Shown here in pieces: positions 35,461 through 43,268 of a stretch of 47,765 bases of DNA. Each line of letters begins with the position of its first letter. The stretch's first letter is position 1. Origin of the DNA: an uncultured Acidobacteriia bacterium (GTDB taxonomy: Bacteria; Acidobacteriota; Terriglobia; Bryobacterales; Bryobacteraceae); assembly GCA_903881085.1 (NCBI GenBank), contig CAIRSA010000522.1, positions 1-47,765 on the forward strand. Direction: 5' to 3'. Under the pieces are notes generated by a model that saw only the letters and a program-made list of their open reading frames with translations, ran no database searches and was not told the origin of the DNA. The position numbers and the translations under genes were made by a program.

Positions 35461-35992
35461 CCGCACACACAATCTGAAGCTCTACGGAACTTACGAACTG
35501 CCATTCGGGCGCGGCCAGCGTTGGCTCACGCAAGGCCTGGCCGGAAAATTTGCCGGCGGCTGGCAGATCAATGGCATCATGTCGGCAGTGAGCGGTGCGC
35601 CGTTCAGCATCTCTTCATCCGCAACCGCCCTGAACTCGCCCGGCAACGCACAAACCGCCAATCAGATTTTGCCCACGGTCGAAATCTTCGGCGGCCTGGC
35701 CCCGTACTTCGACCCGAAGGCCTTCGCAGCGCCCACAGGGGCGGGAGTATTCGGCAACACCGGACGCAACATCCTGCGTGGCCCCGGCTACTTCAACCTG
35801 AACGCCAGCGTCTTCCGCAGTCTCCGCATCAAGGAGCGGTTCAACTTGCAATTCCGCACGGAAGCCTTCTGAGCGACGAATACGCCACACTTCGGCAACC
35901 CTGCGGCAACGGTAACCAGCGGCGGCTTCGGCAACATCACAAGCGCCAGCGGTCAGCGCCAACTGCGATTCGCGTTGAAACTGAACTATTGA
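35294..35992 (+). pseudogene. TonB-dependent receptor, 3' fragment of the collapsed gene
   Basis: In the +1 frame relative to the 5' fragment the sequence reads YNSLQSQAVKHFRGASSLRM, SYTWGQAIDFGDNSDSALSW, YGTYELPFGRGQRWL and FNLNASVFRSLRIKERFNLQ. These are C-terminal barrel strands of an Oar-like receptor. A TGA at 35870-35872 sits where the family has EAFNATNTPHFGNP; the frame then continues ATNTPHFGNPAATVTSGGFG to the natural end QLRFALKLNY at 35992. The gene thus has an internal deletion, a frameshift and a nonsense codon. The last 7 bp overlap the convergent Uma2 gene. Confidence 0.83.
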
Positions 35993-36564
35993 GTAGGCTC
36001 GAACTCGACGCCATCGTAGAGTTCAGTCATGGGGATTGAGATACCGAGCGACTCCACCTGCACCACTGCGTCCAAGCCGGAGTAGGTGGTCAGGAGCCAG
36101 CGGTTTTCAGGAGTTCGCCGTGAAACTTCCACCCGCGGCTCATCTTGCGAAACAAGAAGGTACTCTTCAAATGACGGCAGACCGCGGTACAGAACAAATT
36201 TCTTGCCATAGTCGTATCCTTCGGTTGAAGGAGAGAGGATTTCCACGATCACCTTGGGATTCGAGATCGTGTCTTGATGTTCATCGGTCAATTCCGGCTT
36301 ACCGCAATAAACAATCACATCAGGATAGAGGTATTTAGAAGGGCTGACCCGGACACGAATCGTTGCGCCGGCAACTTCACATGGAGAACCATCCAGTCGC
36401 TCAGAAAAACGCCTGCCAATCTTGAAGAGCAGCCTCGCATGCGTCAAGCTTGCGGTCTCCACCGGAAACATCTCGCCATCGTGGTATTCGCTCGGCGCCT
36501 CAGCCGCACGATCTATCGCCAGGTACTCTTCCACGGAAAGTCTTGGTCTCAGCAGTGCGCCCAT
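35986..36564 (-). CDS. Uma2 (DUF820) family predicted endonuclease
   Basis: A 192-residue protein from the ATG at 36564, giving MGALLRPRLSVEEYLAIDRA; longer starts run into unrelated sequence. It carries the PD-(D/E)xK core YPDVIVYCGKPE and VIVEILSPSTEGYDYGKK, with YHDGEMFPVE near the N-terminus. Uma2 proteins are very abundant in cyanobacteria and acidobacteria and are often linked to mobile DNA; their target is unknown. It begins between two convergent/divergent neighbours and is probably monocistronic. Confidence 0.88.
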   Translation of the reverse strand: MGALLRPRLSVEEYLAIDRAAEAPSEYHDGEMFPVETASLTHARLLFKIGRRFSERLDGSPCEVAGATIRVRVSPSKYLYPDVIVYCGKPELTDEHQDTISNPKVIVEILSPSTEGYDYGKKFVLYRGLPSFEEYLLVSQDEPRVEVSRRTPENRWLLTTYSGLDAVVQVESLGISIPMTELYDGVEFEPTQ

Positions 36565-36641
36565 GCTGCCATTGTACCGCGACATCCAATTCCAAATCAT
36601 CCCGCTGTGATATCGTATCGACTGGCAGCCACAGTACCAAA

Positions 36642-37682
36642 ATGAACAGACGAATCTTCCTCCAGCAGACAGGCGCAACCGCCCTCATGGCCCAGTCAGC
36701 CAAACCAATCCGCGCCGCAATCCTCGGCACGAAGCACAGCCACACCACCGGCAAATTGAAAGCCATGCAGGACAACGCAGACTATCAAGTAGTAGGTGTC
36801 TGCGAAAACGACCCCGCGGCCAAAGCCAAAGCCCAGGCCGATCCCAAATTTCAAGGCCTGCACTGGATGAGCGAACCCGAACTTCTTGCCGACCGCAACA
36901 TCGATCTCATCGTCGTCGAGTGCAACGCGTGGGAAGCCCTCGAATGGGGCAAGAAAGTAATCGATGCAGGCAGGCACCTCCACATCGAAAAGCCCGTCGG
37001 CAATGACTGGCCCGCCTTCAAAGCCCTCGTCGAATCGGCCCGTAAAAAGAAGCTCGTCTTCCAGGCCGGCTACATCTGGCGCAACAACGAAGGCGTCCAG
37101 GCCGCCATTGACGCAGCGCGCAAAGGCTGGCTCGGCGAAATACTCATGGTGCGCGCCGCCATCAATTCTGACCGCGGCCCCGCCGAACGCGCCATCGAAG
37201 AGCGCTACAAAGGCGGCGGCCTCTTCGAACTCGCCGGACACGCCATCGACCGCACCGTCGACCTGCTCGGCCGCCCCACAAAAGTGCACAGCTGGCTCCG
37301 TCACGACACCTCAGTGCCCGACAAATTGAAGGACAACAACCTCAGCGTTTTCGAATTCGACAAGACCCTCGCCATTGTCACGCAATCTACGAAACAAGCA
37401 GGCGCCGGCGATCATCGCTCCTTCGAAGTCATGGGCACCGATGGCACGTTCATGGTAAACCCCGAAGGCTCCCCACCCCGCCTGCGCGTCCAAATGCGCA
37501 CCGCACAAGGACCGTATAAAGCCGGCTGGCAGGATATCAAACTGAAACCGCAAACCCGCTTCGTCGGCGACTTCGAAGAACTCGCGCAAGCCATCAAGAC
37601 AGGCAAGCCGCTGCGCTTCTCCTACGACCACGAACTGCTCCTGCAGGAAACCTTGCTCCGCGCCTCCGGAGAAATCTCATAA
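36642..37682 (+). CDS. Exported Gfo/Idh/MocA-family oxidoreductase
   Basis: A 346-residue protein from the ATG at 36642, which begins MNRRIFLQQTGATALMAQSA, a twin-arginine-type signal. The Rossmann region starts IRAAILGTKHSHTTGKLKAM, and the family lysine is in HLHIEKPVGNDWPAF. The C-terminal domain has GGGLFELAGHAIDRTVDLLG, with a conserved Asp/His-type pair. The substrate is probably a sugar or derivative. The upstream extension in this frame overlaps the Uma2 gene and is not coding. Confidence 0.9.
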   Translation: MNRRIFLQQTGATALMAQSAKPIRAAILGTKHSHTTGKLKAMQDNADYQVVGVCENDPAAKAKAQADPKFQGLHWMSEPELLADRNIDLIVVECNAWEALEWGKKVIDAGRHLHIEKPVGNDWPAFKALVESARKKKLVFQAGYIWRNNEGVQAAIDAARKGWLGEILMVRAAINSDRGPAERAIEERYKGGGLFELAGHAIDRTVDLLGRPTKVHSWLRHDTSVPDKLKDNNLSVFEFDKTLAIVTQSTKQAGAGDHRSFEVMGTDGTFMVNPEGSPPRLRVQMRTAQGPYKAGWQDIKLKPQTRFVGDFEELAQAIKTGKPLRFSYDHELLLQETLLRASGEIS

Positions 37683-37703
37683 ACCGCCTTCAGCCGATGT
37701 AGG

Positions 37704-37739
37704 GCAGATTGGTAATCTGCGGACGAGTGGCATTCGTCC
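37704..37739. repeat. Two small adjacent hairpins between convergent genes
   Basis: gcagatt-ggt-aatctgc (37704-37720) and ggacga...tcgtcc (37721-37739) stand back to back in the 64-bp gap between convergent genes. There is no T-run. They may stabilise mRNA ends or be a small dispersed repeat. Confidence 0.5.
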
Positions 37740-37746
37740 CACCTCA

Positions 37747-38412
37747 CTAACGCACAAGTTTACGCCGCACCGCATAGATAACCACTTCGGCCACGGTATG
37801 TAGATTCAGCTTCTGCATCAAACCGGAGCGGTACTTATCAACCGTAAAAGGACTCAGGTTCAGGATCGTGGCGATTTCCTTATTCGTCTTACCCTCGGCG
37901 ATCAACTGCAGCGTTTCCCGCTCACGGCCAGTGAGAGAATCATAGGGATCCCGCACGTCCGTTGGCCCGGCAGCCGGGCTTTTTGGGGGCGCGCCCGCGC
38001 CGAGCAGCAGCCGCTGCGCAATGGAAGGGCTAAGGTATGGCGTACCCGAAGCTACGCTGCGCACCGCCTCGATAATCTCATCTTCGGCCGACTCTTTGGA
38101 TACATACCCACTGATGCCTGCGGAAATCGCGCGCATGATGTACGTTTCATCGGTGTGCATGCTGAGCATGATCATCGACGGGATAAAATCCAGCTGCGAA
38201 ATCTGAACCGCCGCCTCCAACCCATTCAGATTGGGCATGGCATAGTCGAGGATGACCACATCCGGTCGCAATTGACGACACATTTCCACCGCTTCGCGCC
38301 CGTCGCACGCCGCTCCCACCATGTTCAGATCGGCCTCGGATTGCGTCAGGAATTGCAGGCCTTTGCGCACGATGGCATGATCGTCAGCCAACACGATGGA
38401 GATCGGCTTCAT
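37747..38412 (-). CDS. NarL/FixJ-type response regulator
   Basis: A 221-residue two-domain regulator. The receiver domain has acidic D10/D11 in IVLADDHAIVRKG, phospho-acceptor D56 in DVVILDYAMPNLNG and the switch lysine in GYVSKESAEDE. A Pro-rich linker joins it to a LuxR-type helix-turn-helix (about 157-220) with LTGRERETLQLIAEGKTNKE and STVDKY-like LSPFTVDKYRSGLMQKL. No histidine kinase gene is adjacent, so its sensor is elsewhere. It is convergent with the oxidoreductase gene. Confidence 0.94.
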   Translation of the reverse strand: MKPISIVLADDHAIVRKGLQFLTQSEADLNMVGAACDGREAVEMCRQLRPDVVILDYAMPNLNGLEAAVQISQLDFIPSMIMLSMHTDETYIMRAISAGISGYVSKESAEDEIIEAVRSVASGTPYLSPSIAQRLLLGAGAPPKSPAAGPTDVRDPYDSLTGRERETLQLIAEGKTNKEIATILNLSPFTVDKYRSGLMQKLNLHTVAEVVIYAVRRKLVR

Positions 38413-38524
38413 CGGTATCCTACCACTACGGAACGGAGCATAGGCTGCTATTCGGCACTACAGCTCAGAATCTTTAGTTAAGTGGCCTTGCGATTGCTTT
38501 ACATAATCAGCGCCCGACTCCACT

Positions 38525-40228
38525 ATGAAGAAACCAAGCATCAAGCGACTGAAGCGATTCCTGGCACTGGCAAAGCCTTACTGGTCATCGGAAGAGAAAG
38601 GAAAGGCGCGCCTGCTGCTGGGACTCCTCGTCCTATTGCTCATCGCAGATACCCAATTCAGCGTGTACTTCAACCAACAATCCGGTGAATTCAGCTCGGC
38701 GCTTGCGGCAGGCGATGGTCCGCGGTTCTGGCGGTCGGTCCACTTTTTCTTTTATTTGCTAATGGCTGCGGTTCCAGTGTATGCCTACTACTATTATGTG
38801 CGCGACAAGCTTGGCAACAACTGGCGGAACTGGGTAACGCATCAGCTGGTGGGACGCTACTTTAAGAATCACGCGTTTTATAAGCTTCTGACGAACGCGG
38901 AAGTGGACAACCCTGACCAGCGAATTGCTGAGGATATCAACTCATTTACCAAATCGTCGCTAAGTTTCCTGATTCTGTTTGCCGGCGCGATCCTCCAACT
39001 GGCGGCATTTGGTCACGTACTTTGGTCGATATCGAAGGCCCTGGTCTTTTTCCTGGTGCTTTATGCAGCAGTGGGAACTGCAATTACATTTGGCCTTTTC
39101 GGGAAGAAAATGGTTGGCCTTTATTACAATCAGCGCAAGCGCGAAGCCGATTTCCGCTTCGGGCTGGTGCGCATCCGCGAAAATGCTGAATCGATCGCCA
39201 TGTATCGTGGAGAACGGCAGGAAGAGCTGCACTTGCTTGGCCGGTTTAGTAAGGTGTTCGCCAACTTCAATGAGATCATTCGCGTGGGCCTTCGGTTGAA
39301 CCTCTGCTACTACGCCTACAATCTGACAACGCTGGCGTTGCCTGCGTTGATCATCGCGCCACGGGTGCTTTCGGGTGAACTCGAAGTCGGCCGCGTGGTG
39401 GAGGCGACGGGGGCCTTTTCCGCGATTCTATCCGCCCTGAGTGTATTTGTGGATAACCTGGAGAGCCTGAGCACGTTCATTGCAGGTGTGAGCCGCCTGG
39501 ATGTCTTTTCGCGCAGCTTGAAGCCGGTCGCACTGAATGGCCACACCCGCATTGCAACCCGGAATGGCGAGAAACTGGCCTTCGACGACGTCACACTGCA
39601 AACGCCAAAATATGAACGCACGCTGGTAAAGGGACTGACAGTTTCGGTGTCAGGCGGCGAGGGCTTGATGATCGTTGGCCCCAGTGGATGCGGCAAAAGC
39701 TCGCTGCTGCGGGCCATGGCGGGCTTGTGGAACTCCGGTAGCGGCACCATTGAACGGCCGCGTCCTGAAGATGTGATGTTTCTTCCTCAGCATGCGTATA
39801 TGATTCTTGGAAACCTGCGCAATCAACTCTGTTATCCAAACCTTGAGCGAGAGGTTAAAGAAGAGGAAATGTTGGCAGTCCTGAAGCGGGTGAACCTGCC
39901 CGGGCTGATCGAGCGCTGCGGCGGATTGGAAGCCGAACTTGATTTTGAAAAGGTGCTTTCTGTCGGCGAACGTCAAAGGTTGGCTTTCGCTAGGGTGCTG
40001 CTGAATCAGCCAAAGTTTATTTTGCTGGACGAAGCCACCAGCGCATTGGACCCAAAGAACGAGGCGTCTATTTATAAGGAACTGGTAGCGACCGGCACCA
40101 CCATCATGAGCGTGAGCCACCATCAGTCGCTGGTGAGATACCATACGCACGTCCTGGAGTTGGATGGAGGCGATGGGTGGAAGGTCCATGCGGCAAAGGA
40201 ATTCCGCATAGCTGATGACGCGGTCTGA
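38525..40228 (+). CDS. SbmA/YddA-type ABC transporter (permease-ATPase fusion)
   Basis: A 567-residue half-transporter of the ABCD/YddA type with an ABC_membrane_2 domain (about 1-330, around six helices; QRKREADFRFGLVRIRENAE is characteristic) and a C-terminal ATPase. The ATPase has Walker A GPSGCGKSS, signature LSVGERQRLAFAR, Walker B FILLDEATSALD and an H-loop in SVSHHQSL. Relatives transport peptides, vitamin B12 or fatty-acyl compounds, possibly as homodimers. It lies upstream of, and convergent with, the CPBP protease gene. Confidence 0.92.
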   Translation: MKKPSIKRLKRFLALAKPYWSSEEKGKARLLLGLLVLLLIADTQFSVYFNQQSGEFSSALAAGDGPRFWRSVHFFFYLLMAAVPVYAYYYYVRDKLGNNWRNWVTHQLVGRYFKNHAFYKLLTNAEVDNPDQRIAEDINSFTKSSLSFLILFAGAILQLAAFGHVLWSISKALVFFLVLYAAVGTAITFGLFGKKMVGLYYNQRKREADFRFGLVRIRENAESIAMYRGERQEELHLLGRFSKVFANFNEIIRVGLRLNLCYYAYNLTTLALPALIIAPRVLSGELEVGRVVEATGAFSAILSALSVFVDNLESLSTFIAGVSRLDVFSRSLKPVALNGHTRIATRNGEKLAFDDVTLQTPKYERTLVKGLTVSVSGGEGLMIVGPSGCGKSSLLRAMAGLWNSGSGTIERPRPEDVMFLPQHAYMILGNLRNQLCYPNLEREVKEEEMLAVLKRVNLPGLIERCGGLEAELDFEKVLSVGERQRLAFARVLLNQPKFILLDEATSALDPKNEASIYKELVATGTTIMSVSHHQSLVRYHTHVLELDGGDGWKVHAAKEFRIADDAV

Positions 40229-40240
40229 GGCCTAGGCCTC
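40227..40240. repeat. 14-bp perfect palindrome over two convergent stop codons
   Basis: GAGGCCTAGGCCTC spans the TGA of the ABC gene (40226-40228) and the TAG of the convergent protease gene (40232-40234). No T-run is present; a 6-bp hairpin is possible on either RNA. It may be chance. Confidence 0.55.
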
Positions 40241-41128
40241 TGCATTGATTGTCTGGCCAGGGGATTGCGGCGCGGGGAGGCAGTCAACCTGGCGCCACAG
40301 GATGAAGCCACCGATTGCCGCCATCGCGACGCCGATTGCAAGGATGGCTGGAGGTGTGTGCGAAGCCAACTTCAGCTTCTCGTCGTCGTAGTTGAGCGCC
40401 CGCAACAGCGGTTCAATCAGGCAAGTCGGAGTAAGGTTGACCATCGCATGACATAGAATCCCCGGAATCAGAGAGCCTGTCCGAATCGCCATCCACGCAC
40501 ATGCGAGCCCTACGGGAAGCGCAACCAGGGCCTGCCATGGATTCAAATGAACTAGGGCAAACATGACGGCCGAGGCCCATATCGACTTGGTGACCGAATA
40601 ACGGCCCAGAAAACCGCGCAGCACCTGGCCGCGAAAGAATAGTTCCTCCGCCAGCGGAGCCAAAATGACGACTGAAATAAAGAAAACCGCTGAGCCTCTG
40701 TCTGTAGACTGCGCCTCAAAATATTTCCGAAGCGATTCTGGCATGGGGATGTGGATGGCGACTTCAATCAGCAGGATCCATGCGCCAACGCTGGCAACCA
40801 GAAGGGGCGGGACGATTCGAAGGGGGAAACGGGTCAAGGGGCATGCTTCGCGAAATGAGCATCCCGCCCCGAGAAGCGTCACCCAGATAGTGAGAGGCCA
40901 GGCAACTAGTTGAGAGATCAGCAATGAAGTTGACCGGCCAAGTGGCAATTTCCCGAAATGCTCGAACAATTCCAGTGGAATCATCGCGAACAGGACCAGG
41001 CAATAGAAGATGACACAGAGCCCGATGGACTGGGCAATACCCGGATAGGATCTTACGGTAACGGGCGGCTCCGGCAATGGCTCCGCTACTGTCTCGTCTT
41101 CAGGAAGGTTGTCCATTGGATCATCCAC
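40232..41128 (-). CDS. CPBP-family intramembrane metalloprotease
   Basis: A 298-residue protein with an acidic N-terminal tail and about eight membrane helices. The CAAX/bacteriocin-processing (Abi) motifs are present: E161-E162 and R166 in LAEELFFRGQVLRG, H194 in FALVHLNPWQA and H227 in IPGILCHAMVN. Bacterial members process prenylated or small membrane substrates or confer bacteriocin immunity; the substrate here is unknown. It overlaps the upstream gene by one base (TGATG), so the two are coupled. Confidence 0.9.
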   Translation of the reverse strand: MDDPMDNLPEDETVAEPLPEPPVTVRSYPGIAQSIGLCVIFYCLVLFAMIPLELFEHFGKLPLGRSTSLLISQLVAWPLTIWVTLLGAGCSFREACPLTRFPLRIVPPLLVASVGAWILLIEVAIHIPMPESLRKYFEAQSTDRGSAVFFISVVILAPLAEELFFRGQVLRGFLGRYSVTKSIWASAVMFALVHLNPWQALVALPVGLACAWMAIRTGSLIPGILCHAMVNLTPTCLIEPLLRALNYDDEKLKLASHTPPAILAIGVAMAAIGGFILWRQVDCLPAPQSPGQTINAEA

Positions 41129-41733
41129 TATGGAAGCTGCAGGCTCTGAATCAGGTCTTCCATGCGGCTGCGGAGAGCGGGTATCTTATCTGGCGCTGCG
41201 TAAGCCCAGAACTGAGCCAGACATCGCTCGGTCCTGATCCATGTAAGATACTCAGCCTCGATTTTACGTCCACTGACAAACTCGGCGATGCAGCTCAGTG
41301 CCTGCATTTTGCCAACCTGCCGGTGTTCGCAATTCTCGGGCTTGATGCGGTAACCAGTCAGGCCTTGCCGCTCGCGCAGGGAAACTTTTTTCGCCACTTC
41401 CACCTGCAGTTGCTCGGAAAGTTCCTCCGCTGAACTGGGTACAGGGTTGACGAACAGCCGGTAGTAGAGACCGGCAGTCTTGATGGACTTTGGGTCGTAC
41501 AGGTTGACGGTGTTCGCCGGTTCACCGGCATCCGTCCACCTGTTCTGGTTTTCCACCTTCCACTTCGGCGGCAGAGGAAAGGCAATATGAAATTCGCCAT
41601 CCTGACAGTCAGCGCCTTTGCACTTGACGGTTCCGCTTTGGGCCGGAGCGAGTTGGAGCAGGCTGACAAAGAGAATGGCTCTTGTTAGTACGGAAATTCC
41701 GGCTGTATGGGTCTGCATGGCTGAGATAAGCAT
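41128..41733 (-). CDS. Exported protein of unknown function
   Basis: A 201-residue protein; an ATG at 41718 is an equally good start. It has a signal peptide (ISVLTRAILFVSLLQLAPAQ) and four cysteines in the mature part (CKGADC near the N-terminus, two more toward the C-terminus), which may form disulfides. The segments FHIAFPLPPKWKVENQN and GLYYRLFVNPVP suggest a beta-rich domain; I do not recognise a family. It is coupled to the downstream intramembrane protease and divergent from the FecR-like gene. Confidence 0.72.
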   Translation of the reverse strand: MLISAMQTHTAGISVLTRAILFVSLLQLAPAQSGTVKCKGADCQDGEFHIAFPLPPKWKVENQNRWTDAGEPANTVNLYDPKSIKTAGLYYRLFVNPVPSSAEELSEQLQVEVAKKVSLRERQGLTGYRIKPENCEHRQVGKMQALSCIAEFVSGRKIEAEYLTWIRTERCLAQFWAYAAPDKIPALRSRMEDLIQSLQLP

Positions 41734-41780
41734 AACATCGAGTTAGTGCCGATTCAGACGGTGTTATACTCAGGGCGGTT

Positions 41781-42485
41781 ATGAACAAATGCCAGCGTAA
41801 GAGAATCCCATGGTTCGTGATTCCATGCGCCGCGGTCTGCCTTCTGCATGGCCAGCTTTCCACTCGTGCGGGCTTGATCTATTACGTGGAGGGGGATGTC
41901 CGGCTGGATGGTATAAGGGTGGCTAAGTTCGATCCGCTGGTGCGCGTGGGCGCCGGCCGCACGCTCGATACAGGCCCTGATACGCTTGCGGAGCTACTGC
42001 TACAACCAGGCAATTATTTTCGACTGGCCGGGAATACCGCCGTAACGATGAAATCGGACGAATTCGCCTCCGTGGCGATGGAATTGAATGGTAGCGCCAC
42101 CTTGGATGTTAGCGCCATTGATCCGAAAACGGGCATCGTTATTTCATGCGGACAGGCGTCCGCGGAGTTCTCCAGGCCAGGCTTCTATCGCCTTGATTGC
42201 GGAGGCGGTGACGGCACCAGTTCCATCCATGTTTTTCGCGGGCAGGCGACAGTTGCGGCAGGCAGCAAGCGCGTCCGATTACAGCCCGGGCAGTTGATTC
42301 AACCAAACCTCTCCATGACGGTGCGCAAGAAGAGCGACAAGGTGCTGGACCAGTTCGAAACGTGGAGCGCGATGAGGAGCGAAAAACTGGCTAGGTTGGG
42401 CCGCCAGGTTGGATTGCCGGACCAACACAAGCACGATTCGTATGAAATCCCCTTAGACCCGCTGCGCATACCCGGTCTCTGGTGA
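41781..42485 (+). CDS. Exported FecR-domain protein
   Basis: A 234-residue protein with a signal peptide (about 1-30; VIPCAAVCLLHGQLSTRAG) and a FecR-like beta domain. The visible parts are GLIYYVEGDVRLDG, LVRVGAGRTLDTGPDTLAEL, FRLAGNTAVTM and a late VFRGQATVAAGSK. It has no kinase or sigma factor nearby, so it is a FecR-fold protein rather than a clear anti-sigma factor. A TATACT element (41765-41770) lies 10 bp before the ATG, implying a very short or absent leader. Confidence 0.82.
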   Translation: MNKCQRKRIPWFVIPCAAVCLLHGQLSTRAGLIYYVEGDVRLDGIRVAKFDPLVRVGAGRTLDTGPDTLAELLLQPGNYFRLAGNTAVTMKSDEFASVAMELNGSATLDVSAIDPKTGIVISCGQASAEFSRPGFYRLDCGGGDGTSSIHVFRGQATVAAGSKRVRLQPGQLIQPNLSMTVRKKSDKVLDQFETWSAMRSEKLARLGRQVGLPDQHKHDSYEIPLDPLRIPGLW

Positions 42486-42767
42486 CCCAGGTTCTTCTAC
42501 CGGTGTCTTGCTAGGCGTCCCCGCTAGACTGAGGCAGGCGGAATCCAGTAAGAGTTGTTATAAAGCGTTGGGGCAAAGCCTGGGTCGGCGCTCATGGTAA
42601 CGATTGCGCCGCACATTGCAGATGTTTCCCATGGCAATGATAGCGCGTTCACAACCAATTCAGAAATATTTCCAGCCAGAATCCCCAATAAATCCGCATA
42701 TCTGGCCGCAAACGCGCGGCTGATCGCTTGCCTTCGGGGGATATTCTGAAATCAAAGGAGTCATAAG
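42486..42767. other. 282-bp gap with an unassigned minus-strand open frame
   Basis: On the minus strand a frame stays open for 75 codons, from 42751 down to a TAG at 42524-42526. It reads ISRAFAARYADLLGILAGNI and then MSADPGFAPTLYNNSYWIPP near its end. It has no strong start or ribosome-binding site and may be a relic. Otherwise the gap holds the promoter and the AAGGAG ribosome-binding site of the next gene. Confidence 0.35.
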
Positions 42768-43184
42768 ATGACAAAACAAACTCAAGCCCGAAAACTCCCG
42801 CTGATACCGGGCAGCCACCGCGTTGACGAATTATTCAAGGCCCTCCGTGAGGGCATTCCCATGAAAGGCCTGGTGGATGAAATGGTGATCCGCAGGTTGG
42901 CTATCGCGCGATATCAACAAGAATATTCGAACTGTGTGGAGACTTCATTTCTCAGTCCGCTGATCCAGTCGGAACTGGACAATCCGGCGAATACGGAAGA
43001 TATCGAGCAGTTTGGCCCCGAGATCGCTTATTGGCGAGTGATAGAGCGCGATGCGAAGGGACAGAATCTTCTGGCGGAGATCCGGCGGTATCAAAAGAGT
43101 GTGTCAACCGAAATGCATCGAGCTATGCAGGCCTATATCAGGATGCGGAATAGGTTCTGCGTGAGGGGGACGAGCAAAAAGTGA
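42768..43184 (+). CDS. Hypothetical helical protein
   Basis: A 138-residue soluble protein with a clear AAGGAG ribosome-binding site 7 bases before the ATG. It is mostly alpha-helical and rather charged (MKGLVDEMVIRRLAIARYQQ, then AEIRRYQKSVSTEMHRAMQA), with a basic tail. Proteins of this pattern occur as lone small genes near transposon scars, but I do not recognise a family. It is followed within 85 bp by the oxidoreductase gene on the same strand. Confidence 0.7.
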   Translation: MTKQTQARKLPLIPGSHRVDELFKALREGIPMKGLVDEMVIRRLAIARYQQEYSNCVETSFLSPLIQSELDNPANTEDIEQFGPEIAYWRVIERDAKGQNLLAEIRRYQKSVSTEMHRAMQAYIRMRNRFCVRGTSKK

Positions 43185-43268
43185 CACCGCTCGCAGGAAC
43201 AACTCCGGCGGCACTGCCTTTTGCACCCGTTGAACGAAAGGTATAGCATAGTCGTGGGAGGTTTCGCT

